From NCBI RefSeq assembly GCF_014842265.1, contig NZ_JACYVI010000004.1, forward strand, positions 351,549-415,548: 64,000 nucleotides of DNA, given 5' to 3'. Below the pieces are notes generated by a model. The model saw nothing but the letters and a program-made list of their open reading frames with translations, was not told where the DNA came from and made no database searches. The translations under genes and the position numbers were made by a program. Positions within the stretch are counted from its first letter, which is position 1. Each line of letters starts with the position of its first letter. This document shows, piece after piece, positions 62,601 to 64,000 of the stretch. The stretch is from Pseudomonas sp. CFBP 13711 (GTDB lineage: Bacteria; Pseudomonadota; Gammaproteobacteria; Pseudomonadales; Pseudomonadaceae).

Positions 62601-63274
62601 AAGCGATGGTGCGTCTGGGCACCAGCCTGTGTGATCGGGTGGTGGTGTCGACTGTGACGCTGGCCGATGCGCTGTCGGGGATGCACCACGACATCCGCGT
62701 GGTGCCGAACATGCTGGCTTCACAGCTCTGGACCGGCCTGCGCAGCCAGCGCCGGACCTCGAAGAAGCCTCGGGTGGGCTGGGGCGGCGGGACCAGCCAT
62801 GCCGGCGATCTGGAAATCATCGCCGAGGTCGTGCGCGAGCTGGCCGATCAGGTCGACTGGGTGTTCTTCGGCATGTGCCCCGAGTCGCTGCGCCCGTACG
62901 TGCACGAGTTTTATCCGTCAGTGGGCTTGCTGGCCTATCCGGCCAAATTGGCGGCCCTAAACCTGGACCTCGCGCTGGCGCCGCTGGAACACCACATCTT
63001 CAACGACTGCAAAAGCAACCTGCGCCTGCTGGAATACGGCGCCTGCGGCTACCCGGTGATCTGCACCGACACCCGGGCGTACGACGGCTACCTGCCATGC
63101 ACCCGCGTGATGACCAACAGCACCGCCGAATGGCTGGAAGCGATCCGCATGCACCTGGCCGACCCGGACGCCAGCTACCGCATGGGCGATGAGCTGAAAG
63201 AAGTGGTCATGCGCGACTACGTCCTGCGCGGCGACAACCTCCAGCACTGGGTCAACGGGTGGCTGGCGGATTAA
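59699..63274 (+). CDS. Large multidomain glycosyltransferase, third copy (flagellin-linked)
   Basis: The 1,191-residue paralogue of those at 10215 and 21760 lies directly downstream of flgL, the site of FgtA/Fgt1 genes in other pseudomonads. The start is a GTG (MNSAPLVSLVIPAYNP). The N-terminal GT2 domain has an intact KFFCDDDRLFP metal motif. The second GT2 domain (about 580-830; VSIIIVHQDQLAALQRC, IVDCASQNPEA) has lost it, reading LLMLSIYAVV. The C-terminal GT4-like domain (about 930-1180) carries PRVGWGGGTSHAGDLEI and EYGACGYPVICTDT. Probably glycosylates flagellin; the donor sugar is unknown. No terminator is seen before the REP array. Confidence 0.87.
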   Translation: MNSAPLVSLVIPAYNPRFFQRALQDALAQTYRPLEVVVCDDSQTDEIQGIVEKYLDSSPVTLRYVRNPTRQGFVGNLLVCLHEAQGEFIKFFCDDDRLFPAAVARQASVLVEHDDVSLVLAQRYFCDPQDIQLPVRIENAPLAESSSVFYGADLLSVFDISPTNFLGGFSSSLMRRSDVQVILPALREVGDGFTALVDFVLYVCLLKRGNMVMLNDVLSAERLHPERFSRQQWVRDLITDERQWLGKMLKARTGEDAPEYGWVRFVPLTQALEQPRVWQELPLSRMLGDRQAALPWRVGTDSESFAELYQQWLSFRTLFGADRLRVADNVATWPSQPKMVAVVLDEHASAAGVALTLASLDAQLYAAELTLVLSSACDAPVLEGRVFTLPLQPDWLAQLNDLLPQLERGDWCYLLRAGDRLTDCALLILAERVAHSPDVLCLYGDEGALHEGESAEPVFRPDFNLDLLRSYPYVGRVLAFQIDALVRLGGFDSTYGELAPHDAIWRLTEAHGVVVQHVSEILVESQFPFQAWLALDEVMSQNAPVLDGHLHRMGIAHQLREVEGQWVNHIDYLSDARPLVSIIIVHQDQLAALQRCIESLLSKTAYAPFEVLIVDCASQNPEARSWLADMQQIGGDTLRVLHYEGQGNGADVRNFAAAHARGEHLLMLSIYAVVADSAWLGELVNHGRREEVGVVGAKLFTPEGYILQAGLILGYHGPAGPAFFGEPLHAPGHLLRLQAAQDLSAVGGHCLLVRRALFEQLGGLNSNEFTGSLSEVDFCLRVRESGHLVVWAPRAVLAIGASTPAEQVREKQSQVDDQHAFYKRWLPILARDPAYNPNLRLTGSFYSLEPGLKKGWNPYSSRRLPNVLAIPVNSTAVGHYRVSQPFLELEADGRIEGRMSYDLPSIIELERQSPDVIVVQCRYSQNSIDQVASLKAYSNARRIYELDDYVISVPKKNGHLRSMPSNMEAMVRLGTSLCDRVVVSTVTLADALSGMHHDIRVVPNMLASQLWTGLRSQRRTSKKPRVGWGGGTSHAGDLEIIAEVVRELADQVDWVFFGMCPESLRPYVHEFYPSVGLLAYPAKLAALNLDLALAPLEHHIFNDCKSNLRLLEYGACGYPVICTDTRAYDGYLPCTRVMTNSTAEWLEAIRMHLADPDASYRMGDELKEVVMRDYVLRGDNLQHWVNGWLAD

Positions 63275-63287
63275 GCACGGTGTTTCA

Positions 63288-63905
63288 GTAGGACCGGCTT
63301 CAGCCGGAAAGAGGCCTGAATGTGCACCCTCAATTTTGTGGTGTTACGCATGACGCCTTCCCGGCTAAAGCCGGTCCTACTGACGGTACGCGGTGTGAAT
63401 GTAGGACCGGCTTCAGCCGGGAAGGGGCCTGCATGTGCATCCTCGATTTTGTGGTATTACGCATGACGCTTTCCCGGCTAAAGCCGGTCCTACAGTCGGT
63501 ACGCGGTGTGAACGTGGGACCGGCTTCAGCCGGGAAGGGGCCTGAATGTGCACCCTCACTTTTGCGGTGTGACGTCTGACGTCTTCCCGGCTAAAGCCGG
63601 TCCTACTGACGGTACGCGGTGTGAATGTAGGACCGGCTTCAGCCGGGAAGGGGCCCGCATGCACACCCTCAATTTTGTGGTGTGACGCATGACGCTTTCC
63701 CGGCTAAAGCCGGTCCTACTGACGGTACGCGGTGTGAATGTAGGACCGGCTTCTGCCGGGAAAAGGCCCGCATGTGCACCCTCACTTTTGCGGCATGACG
63801 TATGCCGCCTTCCCGGCTAAAGCCGGTCCTACTGACGGTACGCGGTGTGAATGTGGGACCGGCTTCAGCCGGGAAGGGGCCTGAATGTGCACCCTCAATT
63901 ATGCG
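63288..63905. repeat. Tandem array of six REPIN units
   Basis: About 112-base units repeat six times (starting near 63290, 63402, 63515, 63625, 63740 and 63852; the last is truncated). Each has GGACCGGCTTCAGCCGGGAAG, a core with GTGCACCCTCA(A/C)TTTT, an inverted CTTCCCGGCTAAAGCCGG copy and a CTGACGGTACGCGGTGTGAA spacer. It follows the glycosyltransferase directly and abuts the insertion sequence. Confidence 0.92.
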
Positions 63906-63918
63906 GTGTGCCGAACGA

Positions 63919-64000
63919 TGTAGTGGTCAACTAATTCCGGACACCTCGATAGGTGGTTTCAAGGCCATCGTCCGTTCGTAAACGGTCGGTGGCAGATAAC
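63919..64000 (-). mobile_element. End of an IS3-like insertion sequence
   Basis: TGTAGTGGTCAACTAATTCC, starting at 63919, matches the terminal inverted repeat type of Pseudomonas IS3-family elements. The stop codon of a transposase frame lies inside it. The other end is beyond the window. Confidence 0.75.
63927..64000 (-). CDS. Transposase C-terminus (IS3 OrfB-like), partial
   Basis: The minus-strand frame reads YLPPTVYERTMALKPP and continues to a TGA at 63927-63929. The short NY/YLSP-type (here YLPPTVYER) ending is typical of IS3 OrfB integrase-type transposases. Only the last 24 codons are in the window, so intactness cannot be judged. Confidence 0.7.
   Translation of the reverse strand, partial: YLPPTVYERTMALKPPIEVSGIS

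Overview
The window is a stretch of a Pseudomonas chromosome. Codon use is GC-rich, the REP/REPIN repeats are of the types common in the P. fluorescens and P. syringae lineages, and the gene order flgZ-flgN-flgM-flgA-cheV-cheR / flgBCDE / flgFGHIJKL is characteristic of the genus. The species cannot be fixed from this sequence alone.

Layout. 1-10.2 kb: the end of a class III aminotransferase gene, a HAD-like hydrolase, an Lrp/AsnC regulator, an omptin-type outer-membrane protease, a YCF48/BNR-repeat exported protein paired with an MMPL/RND transporter, then a 3-hydroxyacyl-CoA dehydrogenase/thiolase pair divergent from an AraC-type regulator. 10.2-26.5 kb: an island for a modified amino-sugar glycan, most likely for flagellin. 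It holds two ~1,180-residue multidomain glycosyltransferases, a DegT/VioA-like sugar aminotransferase, a NeuD/VioB-like N-acyltransferase, an acyl carrier protein, two KAS III enzymes, a ketoacyl reductase, two methyltransferases, a PhyH dioxygenase and a Rieske oxygenase. 26.7-29.6 kb: a glutamine-synthetase-like ligase and an MFS transporter. 29.8-38.8 kb: an orphan type VI secretion cluster (PAAR, unknown protein, VgrG, phospholipase D effector, three tandem candidate immunity proteins). 39.2-59.6 kb: flagellar and chemotaxis genes, with an extra hook-protein paralogue and a REP array between flgE and flgF. 59.7-63.3 kb: a third large glycosyltransferase, followed by a REP array and the end of an IS3-like element.

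How the parts fit. In P. syringae, flagellin is known to carry a modified viosamine (N-(3-hydroxybutyryl), O-methyl 4-amino-4,6-dideoxyglucose) made by VioA/VioB-type enzymes with ACP, KAS III and a ketoacyl reductase. The island here has that core plus a second KAS III, a second methyltransferase and two different oxygenases, so its sugar decoration may be more elaborate. Sigma-54-type -24/-12 sequences lie upstream of the first glycosyltransferase, the ACP gene and the vioA-like gene, as well as upstream of flgA, flgB and flgF. This suggests the glycan genes share the RpoN (FleQ) regime of the flagellum. A FliA (sigma-28) promoter precedes flgM. All functional statements come from reading motifs and family knowledge; no database search was run.
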